NCBI GenBank assembly: GCA_903876715.1
Contig: CAIRBF010000109.1
Coordinates: 1-32,378 of the forward strand
Length of the DNA: 32,378 nt
Direction: 5' to 3'
DNA from: an uncultured beta proteobacterium
GTDB taxonomy: Bacteria; Pseudomonadota; Gammaproteobacteria; Burkholderiales; Burkholderiaceae_C
Positions 16,510-24,870 of the stretch are shown piece after piece; positions within the stretch are counted from its first letter, which is position 1; the number at the start of each line of letters is the position of its first letter. The position numbers and the translations under genes are program-made. The notes below the pieces were generated by a model. The model did not search any database. It was not told the origin of the DNA and saw only the letters and a list, made by a program, of their open reading frames with translations.

Positions 16510-17491
16510 GCGTCTTCATCCGGTCGACCGTGCGCAGCGTCACTTCCAGCGGGCGGCCGTTGCGCAGCAGGTCGAGCGTGACGTTGCGCTCGGCCGGGCC
16601 GCCGCTCCACAGCGCCTTGTAGAAGGACTCGAGCGTGACCACGGCGGTGCCGTCGATGCGCTCGATCGTGTCGCCCGCCTCTAACCCCGCCACGTCGGCA
16701 GGGCTGTCGGGGTTCACGCGCATGATGCGCAGGCCCGAGCCGGTCTCGGCGCACTGCAGTCCGATCCAGGCGCGGTCGCTTGCGCGGCTGCTGCCGCGGG
16801 CGCGCAACTCGGAAAGCACCGGTGTCAGCAGGTCGATGGGCACGAACATGTTGCCGCTCTGGCGCGGGCCTTCGCCGCTACCGGCGTCCGCCAGCCAGAG
16901 CGAGCCGATACCTACCAACTCGCCTCGGCCGTTGAAGAGCCCGGCGCCGCTGTGGTCACGCCGCGCGGGCGCGGTGAACAAGGCGCCGTCGATGTGGTAC
17001 TCCCAGTTGCCCGAGAAACCTCGTCGAGAAACCATCCGGGCGCCGCTGACGGCGCCCTCATCGCCCCCGCTGACGACGATGAGCGGCTCGTTGCCGGCCA
17101 CTGCACCCGAGCGTCCGAGCGGCGCTGGCGCCAGCTTCAAGGGCAGCAGCGGCCGCACCATGCCCAAGCCGGTGGCGACGTCATAAGCCACCACGGTGGC
17201 CGGCACCTCGCGGCCATCGTCGGTGGTGAGCACCACGTCCTCGGCTTCGAGGATCAGGTAGCCGATCGTGAGCACGGTGCCGTCCTCGCCGATGACCACG
17301 CCCGAGCCCTGACGTTGCTGGCCCAGCGTCGCGGCCGAGCGCGCGTCCGAGGGCACGCGGGCCGTGAGCCCGATGACCGCGTCACTCGCGCGCTGGAGTG
17401 CGCGCGATTGCGTCTCCACTTCGGAGCCCTGCGCCGTGGCGAGCCCGGCAAGGAACCCCAGCATCGTGAAGAACCGGCACCACTTGTTCAT
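16487..17491 (-). CDS. S1C/HtrA-like protein with PDZ domain, catalytic residues lost (probable pseudoprotease)
   Basis: This 334-residue secreted protein (signal peptide about 1-21) has a trypsin-like HtrA fold at about 35-225 and a C-terminal PDZ domain at about 240-320 (LRIMRVNPDSPADVAGLEAGD). Aligned by eye with DegP, the active-site His position (DegP LTNNHV) reads LTIGYL with Tyr78. The Asp position (DegP SDIALL) reads TGLGMV with Gly108. The Ser motif (DegP GNSGG) reads DHSGAG with Ser181 kept. The triad is therefore broken and proteolysis unlikely. A scaffold, chaperone or peptide-sensing role through PDZ is possible. The ATG at 17491 was chosen because it gives a proper signal peptide and has AGGGA upstream. 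The 3' end overlaps the convergent SDR. Confidence 0.85.
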   Translation of the reverse strand: MNKWCRFFTMLGFLAGLATAQGSEVETQSRALQRASDAVIGLTARVPSDARSAATLGQQRQGSGVVIGEDGTVLTIGYLILEAEDVVLTTDDGREVPATVVAYDVATGLGMVRPLLPLKLAPAPLGRSGAVAGNEPLIVVSGGDEGAVSGARMVSRRGFSGNWEYHIDGALFTAPARRDHSGAGLFNGRGELVGIGSLWLADAGSGEGPRQSGNMFVPIDLLTPVLSELRARGSSRASDRAWIGLQCAETGSGLRIMRVNPDSPADVAGLEAGDTIERIDGTAVVTLESFYKALWSGGPAERNVTLDLLRNGRPLEVTLRTVDRMKTLKRAQGV

Positions 17492-17711
17492 CGTTGTTCC
17501 CTGGATGGAGACCGAGCCTGCTCGCGAGGGTGCGCGCAGGACCGCCGCGCGCCGCCGAAGTCCGCGGCAATTCCGCACATCATCCACGCAGGATGCCTGT
17601 GCGCGGTAGCCTACCTCAGCGTGTGGATTTGTTGCCCCTCAGCGCCGCAGAGGCTTGAGCCGCCGCAGCATCGGTCGCAGCGCGCGGCCAGACGCACCGC
17701 CAGCCGAGCGA

Positions 17712-18296
17712 TCAGCGCCAGCGCCGCGGTCCGGAACGACGCCAGTGCAGAATCATCAGCCACCCACCGAGCATGCCGCCCAGGTGCGCGAAGTGCGCGA
17801 TGCCCCGGTGCCCGGCCAGGCCGAGCACGAGTTCCAGTGCGCCGAAGACGAGGACGAAGGTGCGTGCCTTCATCGGGATGGGCGGGAACAGCGGCATGAC
17901 CGTGCGGTGGGGGAACAGCATGCCGAAGGCCAGCAGCAGCCCGAACAGCGCGCCCGAGGCGCCGACCGTCGGCGCGCTGGAGCCCGTGGCCGCGGTGATC
18001 AGCAACTGCGCGGCAGCGGCCACGAGCACGCTCGCCAGCAGGTATTGCCCGTAGCGGCGCCGGCCCCAGAGCTGCTCGAGCTCGGCGCCGAACATCCACA
18101 GCCCCAGCATATTGAAGAACAGGTGCAGCGTGTCGCCGTGCAGAAAGGCATAGCTGAGCACCTGCCAGGGCATGAACTCGCCGCTGCCCAGCGGCCACAG
18201 GGCGAACCACTGCGTCAAAGGCAGGAAGAGGTTGAGACAGTAGATCGCGACACAGGCCAGCAGCAGGCTCTTGGTGACGGGGGGCATCGGAGGCAT
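17712..18296 (-). CDS. Rhomboid-family intramembrane serine protease
   Basis: This 194-residue polytopic inner-membrane protein has about six transmembrane helices. The catalytic dyad is Ser114 in GASGALFG and His171 in AHFAHLGGMLGG. The helix-2 motif HLFFNMLGLW supplies the conserved His58 and Asn62. Rhomboids cleave transmembrane substrates within the bilayer; the substrate here is unknown. There are two nearby starts, 18296 and 18287 (MPPMPPVTK and MPPVTK), neither with a clear ribosome-binding site. The longer frame upstream has no rhomboid character and runs into the divergent phosphatase gene, so it was rejected. The bases between its stop and the protease-like start (17492-17711) carry no gene. 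Confidence 0.9.
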   Translation of the reverse strand: MPPMPPVTKSLLLACVAIYCLNLFLPLTQWFALWPLGSGEFMPWQVLSYAFLHGDTLHLFFNMLGLWMFGAELEQLWGRRRYGQYLLASVLVAAAAQLLITAATGSSAPTVGASGALFGLLLAFGMLFPHRTVMPLFPPIPMKARTFVLVFGALELVLGLAGHRGIAHFAHLGGMLGGWLMILHWRRSGPRRWR

Positions 18297-18426
18297 GGCG
18301 GTGGGCGGTGCGGCAGTCCAGGGTGCGGGTTTGTAGCATGGGGCGCGCGCGTCGCGGGTCGTCGCACCATGCCTATGATGGCGGCTCACCCCGCTCATGC
18401 GGCGCCCGCAGCGCCCCCTTCCCGCC

Positions 18427-19254
18427 ATGTCGAACGACCCCATCGCCCGCCGGCTCGATGCCGGCATCGAGATCGCCACCGCCGCTGCCGCGCTGGCGCT
18501 GCAACACTTCCGACGCCGCGACAGCCTGCTCGTCGAGTCCAAAGGCCCGCAGGACATGGTCTCGCAGGCCGACCGCGCGGTCGAGCAGTTCATCCGCGAG
18601 CGCCTGGGCCAGCACTTCCCTGGCGACGCCATCCACGGCGAGGAGTTCGGCCGCAGCGCCGGCAGCGACGGCGGTGGAGAAGACGCCTGCACCTGGGTGA
18701 TCGACCCGATCGACGGCACGGCCAACTTCGTCGCCGGCATCCCGGCCTGGTGCGTGGTCCTGGCCTGCATCCACCGCGGTGAGGTCGTGCTCGGCATCAT
18801 CGTCGACCCGAATCACGAGCACATCTATGCCGCGCGCAAGGGCCACGGCGCGCACCTGAACGGACAGCCCATGCGCGTGGCCCAGGCGCGCTCGCTGACC
18901 GAGGGCTCCGTCGGCGTGGGCTACTGCAACCGCATCACCCCGGACACGCTGTTCCGCTTCATGGTGCCCTTCACCGAGGCCGGCGGCATGTTTTACCGCA
19001 ATGCCTCGGGCGCGCTGATGCTGGCCTACGTGGCTGCAGGCCATCTGCTGGCCTACCACGAGGGCCACATGAACCCCTGGGACTGCCTGGCCGCGCTGCT
19101 GATGATCGAGGAGGCTGGCGGCACGAGCTGGCCCTACAACACGCCGAAGATGTTCGAGCGTGGCGACGCCATCCTTGCCGGCGCCCCGGCCGTGGTCGCC
19201 GAACTCGAGCCGATGGCGGCCTTCACGCGGGACGTGGAGCCGATCCAGCGCTGA
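18427..19254 (+). CDS. Inositol monophosphatase family protein (SuhB-like)
   Basis: This 275-residue Mg-dependent Li-sensitive-type phosphatase hydrolyses myo-inositol 1-phosphate or related sugar phosphates. The metal-site signature WVIDPIDGTANF lies at about residues 94-105, preceded by GEEFG carrying the metal-binding Glu. The C-terminal signature NPWDCLAALLMIEEAGG is complete. In E. coli the homologue SuhB also acts in rRNA antitermination complexes, so the role need not be metabolic. The ATG at 18427 gives the normal family N-terminus but lacks a strong ribosome-binding site. It diverges from the rhomboid gene and is followed by a strong hairpin. It is the only other inositol-related gene in the window, about 7 kb from the inositol oxygenase. 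Confidence 0.9.
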   Translation: MSNDPIARRLDAGIEIATAAAALALQHFRRRDSLLVESKGPQDMVSQADRAVEQFIRERLGQHFPGDAIHGEEFGRSAGSDGGGEDACTWVIDPIDGTANFVAGIPAWCVVLACIHRGEVVLGIIVDPNHEHIYAARKGHGAHLNGQPMRVAQARSLTEGSVGVGYCNRITPDTLFRFMVPFTEAGGMFYRNASGALMLAYVAAGHLLAYHEGHMNPWDCLAALLMIEEAGGTSWPYNTPKMFERGDAILAGAPAVVAELEPMAAFTRDVEPIQR

Positions 19255-19258
19255 GGGC

Positions 19259-19288
19259 CGGCCGCCGGTGGCTGAACACCGGCGGCCG
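19259..19288. terminator. Intrinsic-type hairpin terminator after the SuhB-like gene
   Basis: A perfect 12-bp stem (CGGCCGCCGGTG with CACCGGCGGCCG) closes a 6-base loop, starting 4 bases after the stop codon. It is followed by TTCCGTGGTCTT, a poor T-tract. The position between convergent genes suggests it serves both strands. Confidence 0.7.
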
Positions 19289-19340
19289 TTCCGTGGTCTT
19301 GCGCCTGGGGGCAGGACGGCCGACGCTGGCCCGCCCACCC

Positions 19341-20261
19341 TCAGGGCCGGATCACCTTGTCGATGACGTGGATCACGCCGTTGGACGCGAACACGTCGGT
19401 TGTCACGATCTGGGCGGTGTTGCCCTGCGCATCGGTGATGACCAGCGTGCCGTCTACGGAGAAGGTCTTGCCCGGCTCCAGCGTCTGGATCGGCGTACTT
19501 ATCGGTACATCGGCCTTCAGCACCCGGCCGCTGATGACGTGATACTTCAGCACGCTGGTCAGCAAGACCGTGTCGGCCAGCAACTGAGCTTTCGTGAGCC
19601 CCAGGCTTGCGAGCAGGTCCGTGAAGGCGGCGTTGGTAGGCGCGAAGACGGTGAATGGGCCCGGACCCGACAGGGTGCCCGCCAGGTCTGCAGCGACCAG
19701 TGCCTCGACCAGGATGCTGAAATCAGGCAGTGCCTGCGCCGTCTGCACGATGTTGCGGTTGGCCGGCAGGATTACTTGGTCGATGACGTGCACGACGCCA
19801 TTGCGCGCCGAGAGATCGGTGGCCGTGATGGCAGCGACGCGGTTGCGACCGTCCTGGATCGTCAGCGCGCCGCCCGCGCCTGACTCGATCTTGAAGAAGC
19901 CGCCTTCCACCGTCGTGATGGCCTGGCCCAGGGGCACTGCAGTCTTGCTCACCTGTGTCGGCAGCGCGTGGTAGCTCAACACCGAGGTCAACAGGGCTGT
20001 GTCGGCCAGCAACTGCGCCTTGGTCAGGCCCAGTTCAGTGAGAAGCGACGCGAAGGCCGCATCGGTGGGCGCGAAGAGGGTCAGGGGCCCGTCGCCGTCG
20101 AGCGTGGTCTGCAACCCAGCCGCCTGCACCGCCTCGACGAGGACGCTGAACTGGGGGTCGTTCCGTGCGACGTCCAGCACGCTGGGGTCGTCGTGGCCGC
20201 CACAGGCGGCCAAGAACACGATGCTGCTGGCGAGCAGCCACTTCCTTGCTCGGGAAAACAT
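19341..20261 (-). CDS. Lipoprotein with two fasciclin (FAS1) domains
   Basis: This 306-residue protein has a lipoprotein signal peptide (FLAAC, Cys20) and tandem FAS1 adhesion-type domains at about residues 28-155 and 159-306. Both repeats carry the FAS1 H1 and H2 motifs (TLFAPTDAAF and TVFAPTNAAF; VVHVIDQVILP and VIHVIDKVIRP). The repeats are nearly identical around LTKAQLLADT, which points to an internal duplication. FAS1 proteins are surface or periplasmic and often linked to adhesion or stress; no more specific role can be given. The ATG at 20261 was chosen because AGGAG lies 8 bases upstream; a GTG three codons earlier overlaps that site. It is transcribed alone, after the ABC operon on the same strand. 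Confidence 0.92.
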   Translation of the reverse strand: MFSRARKWLLASSIVFLAACGGHDDPSVLDVARNDPQFSVLVEAVQAAGLQTTLDGDGPLTLFAPTDAAFASLLTELGLTKAQLLADTALLTSVLSYHALPTQVSKTAVPLGQAITTVEGGFFKIESGAGGALTIQDGRNRVAAITATDLSARNGVVHVIDQVILPANRNIVQTAQALPDFSILVEALVAADLAGTLSGPGPFTVFAPTNAAFTDLLASLGLTKAQLLADTVLLTSVLKYHVISGRVLKADVPISTPIQTLEPGKTFSVDGTLVITDAQGNTAQIVTTDVFASNGVIHVIDKVIRP

Positions 20262-20299
20262 GACCGGCACTCCTGCTTGGACGCTTGACGCATGAATGG

Positions 20300-20315
20300 C
20301 CTGCCGGATGGCAGG
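20300..20315. repeat. Hairpin in the leader of the FAS1 lipoprotein gene
   Basis: CCTGCC-GGAT-GGCAGG is a perfect 6-bp stem with a 4-base loop, about 40 bases upstream of the FAS1 start and downstream of the ABC ATPase stop at 20456. It could end the ABC transcript or lie in the FAS1 leader; no T-run follows on the minus strand. The rest of 20262-20455 shows no gene. Confidence 0.4.
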
Positions 20316-20455
20316 ACCGTTGCACCATGCTACGGAGACCGGTATGGATTTGATTGGGTATCGTCAAGCTGCGAGGCGCCAGCGCCCAACATCAAGGCGT
20401 GCGCGGCCCACCGCCCGGCGGACACTCGCCACGAGAGCCTGCGGCTTCGCGCCCC

Positions 20456-21550
20456 TCAATCCCGCAGCAACACCACCGCGTCGGCGGGCAGTTCCACGGC
20501 CACAGCCGCTCCCACGTCCAAGGGGGCGTGGGTTTCGGGACTGGCCACGAGGACGTCGCCCAGGGCGGTGGAGACGATGTACTCCATCGTTTCCCCGAGG
20601 TAGCTCGCGCGCCGGACCGTGCCTGGCAGGGTGCCCGCAGGCGCCGCGCCTGTTGGTGCCGCGTGCAGACGCACGCGCCCGGGGCGGATGGCCACGTGCC
20701 GCCGCTCGCCGGCTGCCGCCTGGCCCGACAGAACCAGACTGAGCGCGCCCAACTGCACTTGCACCTGCTGTGCGTCCACTGCGGCGCCTACCTGCGCCGG
20801 CAGCACGTTGGCCTCGCCGATGAAGTCGGCCACGAAGCATGTGGCCGGCCGTTCGTGCAATTCGCGCGGTGTGCCCATCTGGGCGACGACCGCGTTGTTC
20901 ATCACCACGATCGTGTCCGAGACGGCCAGTGCCTCCTCCTGATCGTGCGTGACGTAGATCGCTGTCAGGCCGAGCGTGCGCTGCAGTTCGCGGATCTCCT
21001 GCCGCACATGCCGGCGCAGCTTGGCGTCCAGGTTCGACAGCGGCTCGTCGAACAGCAGCACGCGAGGCTCGAGCACGAGCGCGCGCGCCACGGCCACGCG
21101 CTGCTGCTGCCCGCCCGACAGCTCGTGCGGATAGCGCGCGCCCAGGGCCTGCAGCCCCATCAGGCGCAGAACCTCCTGCGTTCGTTGCTCGACCACATCG
21201 CTCGGCAGGCGGCTCACCTCCAAGCCGTAGCGCACGTTCTCGGTCACCCGCAGGTGCGGGAACAGCGCGTAGGACTGGAACACCATCGAGACGTCGCGCT
21301 GGGTGGCTGGCAGCCGTGTCACGTCGTCGTTACCGATCAGGATGCGGCCCTCGCTCACCTTCTCCAGGCCGGCGATCATCCGCAGCGTGGTCGTCTTCCC
21401 GCAGCCCGAGGGACCCAGCAGCGTCGTCAGGCAGCCGGCTTCGAAGCTCAGCGTCACGCGGTCCACCGCCGGCGGCGCCTTGGGCGCATAGCGCTTGGTC
21501 ACCGCCTGCAGGTGAACGGGGGCGGCCTGGGTACGGGCGAGGGTGTTCAT
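20456..21550 (-). CDS. ABC transporter ATP-binding protein (FbpC/AfuC type)
   Basis: This 364-residue ATPase energises the importer encoded just upstream. Walker A is GPSGCGKTT (about residues 46-54), the Q-loop is in VFQSYALFPH, the ABC signature LSGGQQQR, Walker B VLLFDEP and the switch His in VTHDQEEA. A C-terminal TOBE-type domain (about 260-364, with IGEANVLPAQV and AIRPGRVRL) is typical of the iron/polyamine/phosphonate/hexose-phosphate importer group. The start overlaps the permease stop (ATGA), so translation is coupled. The longer in-frame reading upstream (to 21625) lies inside the permease gene and was rejected. Confidence 0.95.
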   Translation of the reverse strand: MNTLARTQAAPVHLQAVTKRYAPKAPPAVDRVTLSFEAGCLTTLLGPSGCGKTTTLRMIAGLEKVSEGRILIGNDDVTRLPATQRDVSMVFQSYALFPHLRVTENVRYGLEVSRLPSDVVEQRTQEVLRLMGLQALGARYPHELSGGQQQRVAVARALVLEPRVLLFDEPLSNLDAKLRRHVRQEIRELQRTLGLTAIYVTHDQEEALAVSDTIVVMNNAVVAQMGTPRELHERPATCFVADFIGEANVLPAQVGAAVDAQQVQVQLGALSLVLSGQAAAGERRHVAIRPGRVRLHAAPTGAAPAGTLPGTVRRASYLGETMEYIVSTALGDVLVASPETHAPLDVGAAVAVELPADAVVLLRD

Positions 21551-23778
21551 GCGGCTCCAGAAATCACGGCGGTATCCGAGTTGCGAAGGCCGTGCCGGCC
21601 GAGACGGCGTGTGCCCGTCAGCCACTGGAACAGCACGATGCCGGTGAGCATCACGACGATCAGCACGGTCGAGTAGGCGATAGCGATACCGTACTCGTTG
21701 TTCTCGACCCGGCCGATGATGTAGGTGGTGGCCATGTCATGCTGCGCGCTGACCAGGAAGATCACCGCGCTGATCGCTGTCATCGAGCGCACGAAGCTGT
21801 ACACCATGGCCGAGAGGATGGCCGGCCGGATCAGCGGCAGCGTCACGCGGCGGAAGGTTGTGGCCGACGACGCGCGTAGCGTGAGCGAGGCCTCGTCCAG
21901 GCTCTTGTCGATCTGCGCCAGCGAGGCGATGCCCGAGCGCACCCCCACCGGCATGTTGCGGAACACGAAGCACAGCACCAGGATGGCGGCGGTGCCCGTC
22001 AGCTCCAGCGGCGGCACGTTGAAGGCCACGATGTAGCTCACGCCGATCACCGTTCCGGGAATGGCGAAGCTCAGCATGGTGCCGAACTCGAACGCCGCCT
22101 TGCCCGCGAACTGCTGGCGTGTCAGCAGCCACGCCGTCAGCAAGCCGATCGCTGCCGTCAGCGGCGCCGACACGAGCGCGATCTTGAGCGTCGTACCCAG
22201 GCTGCTCCAGGCCGACCCCTTCCACTGCAGGCCGTGTTCGGTGAAGGCGATGGCAAAGCCCTGGAGGTAGTGACGCAGCGTCAGCGACCAGTTGCGCCCC
22301 CACAGTTCGACGAAGCTGCCGTAAATGATCAGGGCATAGAGCACGAGCGTGAACACCGTCCAGACCAAGGTCACGCCCACCGCCACCCACAGCACCCGCC
22401 GCGGCAGCGGCGGGTGCATGCCACCGTCGCCCTTGCCGCTGACCGTGGTGTAGCGCTTGCGGCCGAGCCAGCGGTTCTGCGCCACGAAGGCCGCGATCGT
22501 GAAGGCCAGCAGGACCAGCGCCAGCACGGCCGCACGCGCTTGGTCGTTCTGCGAGCCGACGATGGCGAAGAAGATCTCGGTCGACAGCACGTTGAAGTTG
22601 CCACCCAGCACCAGCGGGTTGCCGAAATCGGCCATGCTCTCGATGAAGCCCAGCAGGAATGCGTTGGCCAGCCCGGGGCGCAGCAGCGGCCAGGTCACCG
22701 TCTTGAAGGTGACCCAGTCATCGGCGCGCAGCGTCTGCGATGCCTCCTCCATCGATGCGCTGACCCCCTCGACCACTCCGATCAGCACCATGAAGCTGAT
22801 GGGGGTGAAGGCCAGGAGTTGCGCCAGCAGCACGCCCTCGAAACCGTAGATCCATCGCGAGGGTGCGATGCCGAAGGTGCTTGCCGCCCACTGCGTCACG
22901 ACCCCGGACAGCCCCAGCAGCAGGATCACGGCCAAACCGATCACGAACGGTGGCGTGATGATGGGCAGCAGCGACAGCGACTTGAAGAAGCGCTTGAAGG
23001 GCAGGGAGGTCCGCACGATCACCAGCGCGAAGGCCAGGCCGAGCAGGGTGCTCAGGAAGCCCACCGCAACAGCCAGCGCGAGCGAGTTCCAGGCTGCGCC
23101 GCACTGCCCACGCCCATCCAGGCAGCCCAGACGCCACAGCTTGGGATCGACCAGCCGTTCTGCAAAGGCCGCCAGCGCCGAGCCGTCCTCCGACCGCAGC
23201 CCGGCGAACAGCATCTGCACCACGGGCAGCAGCACGAACAGCCCGACCAGGGCAATGATGGCGCCCAGTGAGCCGGCGACGAACGGATCCTGGACGATCC
23301 GGCCGCTGGCCGACAGGCCCCAGGTCAGCATGAACAGGAAGGCCGTGCCGCACAGGAGGGCGCCGTAGCCCATGCCGAACTGGCGCTGCTCTGTCTCGCC
23401 GAACCAGGCGTTGAGGAAGCCGAAGGACCACCCTTGCAGTCCGAGCGCGTACCCCTGAGCAAACAGGTAGGCCAGCCCGGCAGCGCCAAGACCCAGATAG
23501 GCATGGCCCCGCTGCCGGCGGCTGATCGGCGCGAAGGCGGCAGCGACACCCGCCAGTGCCAGCAAGGCCACGGGCCACAACCAGGGGTTGCGTCCCTGCA
23601 GCAACAGGAAAAGCGCGGGCGCCGGCTCTGGCTGGAACGGGTAATCGGCCAGCCAGGTAAAGCTCCAGAACCCGTCCTGCAGCAGGTACCAAGGCAGCAG
23701 CGCGACGGCTGCTGCGCACAGCAGCGCCAGCGCGCCTTCGCGCCGGCCGCCTCGCCGGCTGTCGCGCGCCGGAGTCAT
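21547..23778 (-). CDS. ABC transporter permease, fused double domain (FbpB/AfuB type)
   Basis: This 743-residue inner-membrane protein carries two complete permease halves in one chain. Each half has the cytoplasmic EAA loop that docks with the ATPase: EEASQTLRADDWVTFKTV-WPLLRPG in the first half and DEASLTLRASSATTFRRV-LPLIRPA in the second. About 180 N-terminal residues add extra hydrophobic helices before the first core domain (PWYLLQDGFWSF, then several segments). Fused permeases occur in FbpB ferric importers and in the AfuB hexose-phosphate importer. The gene starts 22 bases after the binding-protein stop and overlaps the ATPase gene by 4 bases, forming a three-gene operon. Confidence 0.94.
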   Translation of the reverse strand: MTPARDSRRGGRREGALALLCAAAVALLPWYLLQDGFWSFTWLADYPFQPEPAPALFLLLQGRNPWLWPVALLALAGVAAAFAPISRRQRGHAYLGLGAAGLAYLFAQGYALGLQGWSFGFLNAWFGETEQRQFGMGYGALLCGTAFLFMLTWGLSASGRIVQDPFVAGSLGAIIALVGLFVLLPVVQMLFAGLRSEDGSALAAFAERLVDPKLWRLGCLDGRGQCGAAWNSLALAVAVGFLSTLLGLAFALVIVRTSLPFKRFFKSLSLLPIITPPFVIGLAVILLLGLSGVVTQWAASTFGIAPSRWIYGFEGVLLAQLLAFTPISFMVLIGVVEGVSASMEEASQTLRADDWVTFKTVTWPLLRPGLANAFLLGFIESMADFGNPLVLGGNFNVLSTEIFFAIVGSQNDQARAAVLALVLLAFTIAAFVAQNRWLGRKRYTTVSGKGDGGMHPPLPRRVLWVAVGVTLVWTVFTLVLYALIIYGSFVELWGRNWSLTLRHYLQGFAIAFTEHGLQWKGSAWSSLGTTLKIALVSAPLTAAIGLLTAWLLTRQQFAGKAAFEFGTMLSFAIPGTVIGVSYIVAFNVPPLELTGTAAILVLCFVFRNMPVGVRSGIASLAQIDKSLDEASLTLRASSATTFRRVTLPLIRPAILSAMVYSFVRSMTAISAVIFLVSAQHDMATTYIIGRVENNEYGIAIAYSTVLIVVMLTGIVLFQWLTGTRRLGRHGLRNSDTAVISGAA

Positions 23779-23800
23779 ACGCCGGGTGTCCTGACCGCGC

Positions 23801-24829
23801 TCAGTTGTTCGGCAGTGAGCCGACCTCGTCGTCCCACTTCTTCAGCAGCCGCCGCCGCTCTGCCGATGATCCGAACTTGGCGAAGTCGTAATTGATGAGC
23901 TTGATACGTGAGAGGTCGGGCGTCAGCGGCGACACCGCGGCATCCAGGTTGGAGGGCACCTGGTAGGACTTGACGTCCTTGGCCCGGCCTTGCGACTCGG
24001 CGGTGAGCGCCCAGTCGTAGAACTTCTTGGCGTTCTCCAGGTTGCGCGCGCCGCGGATGATGCTCATGGAGCCGATCTCGTAGCCTGTGCCCTCGCAGGG
24101 AGCGACCGTCTTGATCGGCCGGCCGGCGTCGGCCACGGACACGGCGTCGTGCATGAAGACGATGCCGATCAGCGTCTCGCCTGCGCCCGCGGCCTTGACC
24201 GGCGCCGAACCGGACTTGGTGTACTGGTTGACGTTCTTGTGCAGCGCTTTCAGGTAGTTGAACGCGTCCTTTTCACCCATCAACTGCACCAACGTGGCCA
24301 GCGCCGTGTAGGCCGTGCCCGAGGAGTTGGGGTTGGCGATCTGGATCTTGCCCTTGTAGATCGGCTTGATCAGGTCGGCCCAGCACTGCGGCGCCGGCAG
24401 CCCCTCCTTCTTGAGCATCTCGTCGTTGTAGCCCCAGCCCAGCGCGCCGGAGTAGATGCCGATGGTGCGGTCCTTCGAGGCCTTGGCCTGGTTGATCGCG
24501 AATTCGGCGATTCGGCGCCGGTTGGGCGAGACATAGACCTGTGTGAGGTTTTCCTCGGCAGCCTGCAGGTGCGGGTCACCGGTGCCGCCCCACCAGACGT
24601 CGCCCCTGGGGTTGGAACCCTCGGCCTTGATCTGCGCGTAGGTTTCGCCCGAGCTCTTGCGCGTCATGTCGACGCGGATGCCGGTGGCCTTCTCGAACTC
24701 GGTCTTGGCCTGCTGGCACCAGGCCTCGTCAGAGCTGCAATACAGCGTCAGCCGTCCCTGGGCCTGGGCGGCACCGGCGGTGGCGAGGGTGAGGGCGACA
24801 AGCAGGCTCAGGCGGCGCAACGGTGACAT
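23801..24829 (-). CDS. ABC transporter substrate-binding protein (ferric-type fold; ligand probably not iron)
   Basis: This 342-residue periplasmic binding protein of the FbpA/AfuA cluster has a Sec signal peptide (residues 1-24, GAAQAQ) and family segments GRLTLYCSSDEAWCQ, PRGDVWWGGTGDPH, GALGWGYNDE and ANPNSSGTAYTAL. FbpA-type ferric binders use two adjacent tyrosines; no Tyr-Tyr pair occurs anywhere in this protein. Relatives include AfuA, which binds hexose phosphates, and 2-aminoethylphosphonate binders. The ATG at 24829 has AAGGAG at 24842-24837, 7 bases upstream. A PHO-box-like element lies 41 bases upstream of the start. Phosphate-starvation-induced import of a phosphorylated organic compound is therefore the preferred reading; iron import remains possible. 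Confidence 0.9.
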   Translation of the reverse strand: MSPLRRLSLLVALTLATAGAAQAQGRLTLYCSSDEAWCQQAKTEFEKATGIRVDMTRKSSGETYAQIKAEGSNPRGDVWWGGTGDPHLQAAEENLTQVYVSPNRRRIAEFAINQAKASKDRTIGIYSGALGWGYNDEMLKKEGLPAPQCWADLIKPIYKGKIQIANPNSSGTAYTALATLVQLMGEKDAFNYLKALHKNVNQYTKSGSAPVKAAGAGETLIGIVFMHDAVSVADAGRPIKTVAPCEGTGYEIGSMSIIRGARNLENAKKFYDWALTAESQGRAKDVKSYQVPSNLDAAVSPLTPDLSRIKLINYDFAKFGSSAERRRLLKKWDDEVGSLPNN

Positions 24830-24860
24830 GGGCAGTCTCCTTGGGGAGGGGGCAGGTGCA

Positions 24861-24868
24861 GGGGGGGG
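24861..24868 (-). repeat. Eight-base G/C homopolymer between PHO box and ribosome-binding site
   Basis: A run of eight G (C on the transcribed sense strand of the binding-protein gene) lies between the PHO-box-like element and the AAGGAG site, where the -10 region or transcription start would fall. Slippage would change spacing; whether it varies is unknown. Confidence 0.5.
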
Positions 24869-24870
24869 AT

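Noticed and set aside
20456..24829. Plain iron(III) importer FbpABC as the final call
   Set aside because: The operon layout fits, but the Tyr-Tyr ligand pair is missing and a PHO-box-like rather than a Fur-box-like element lies upstream. It is kept only as the alternative.
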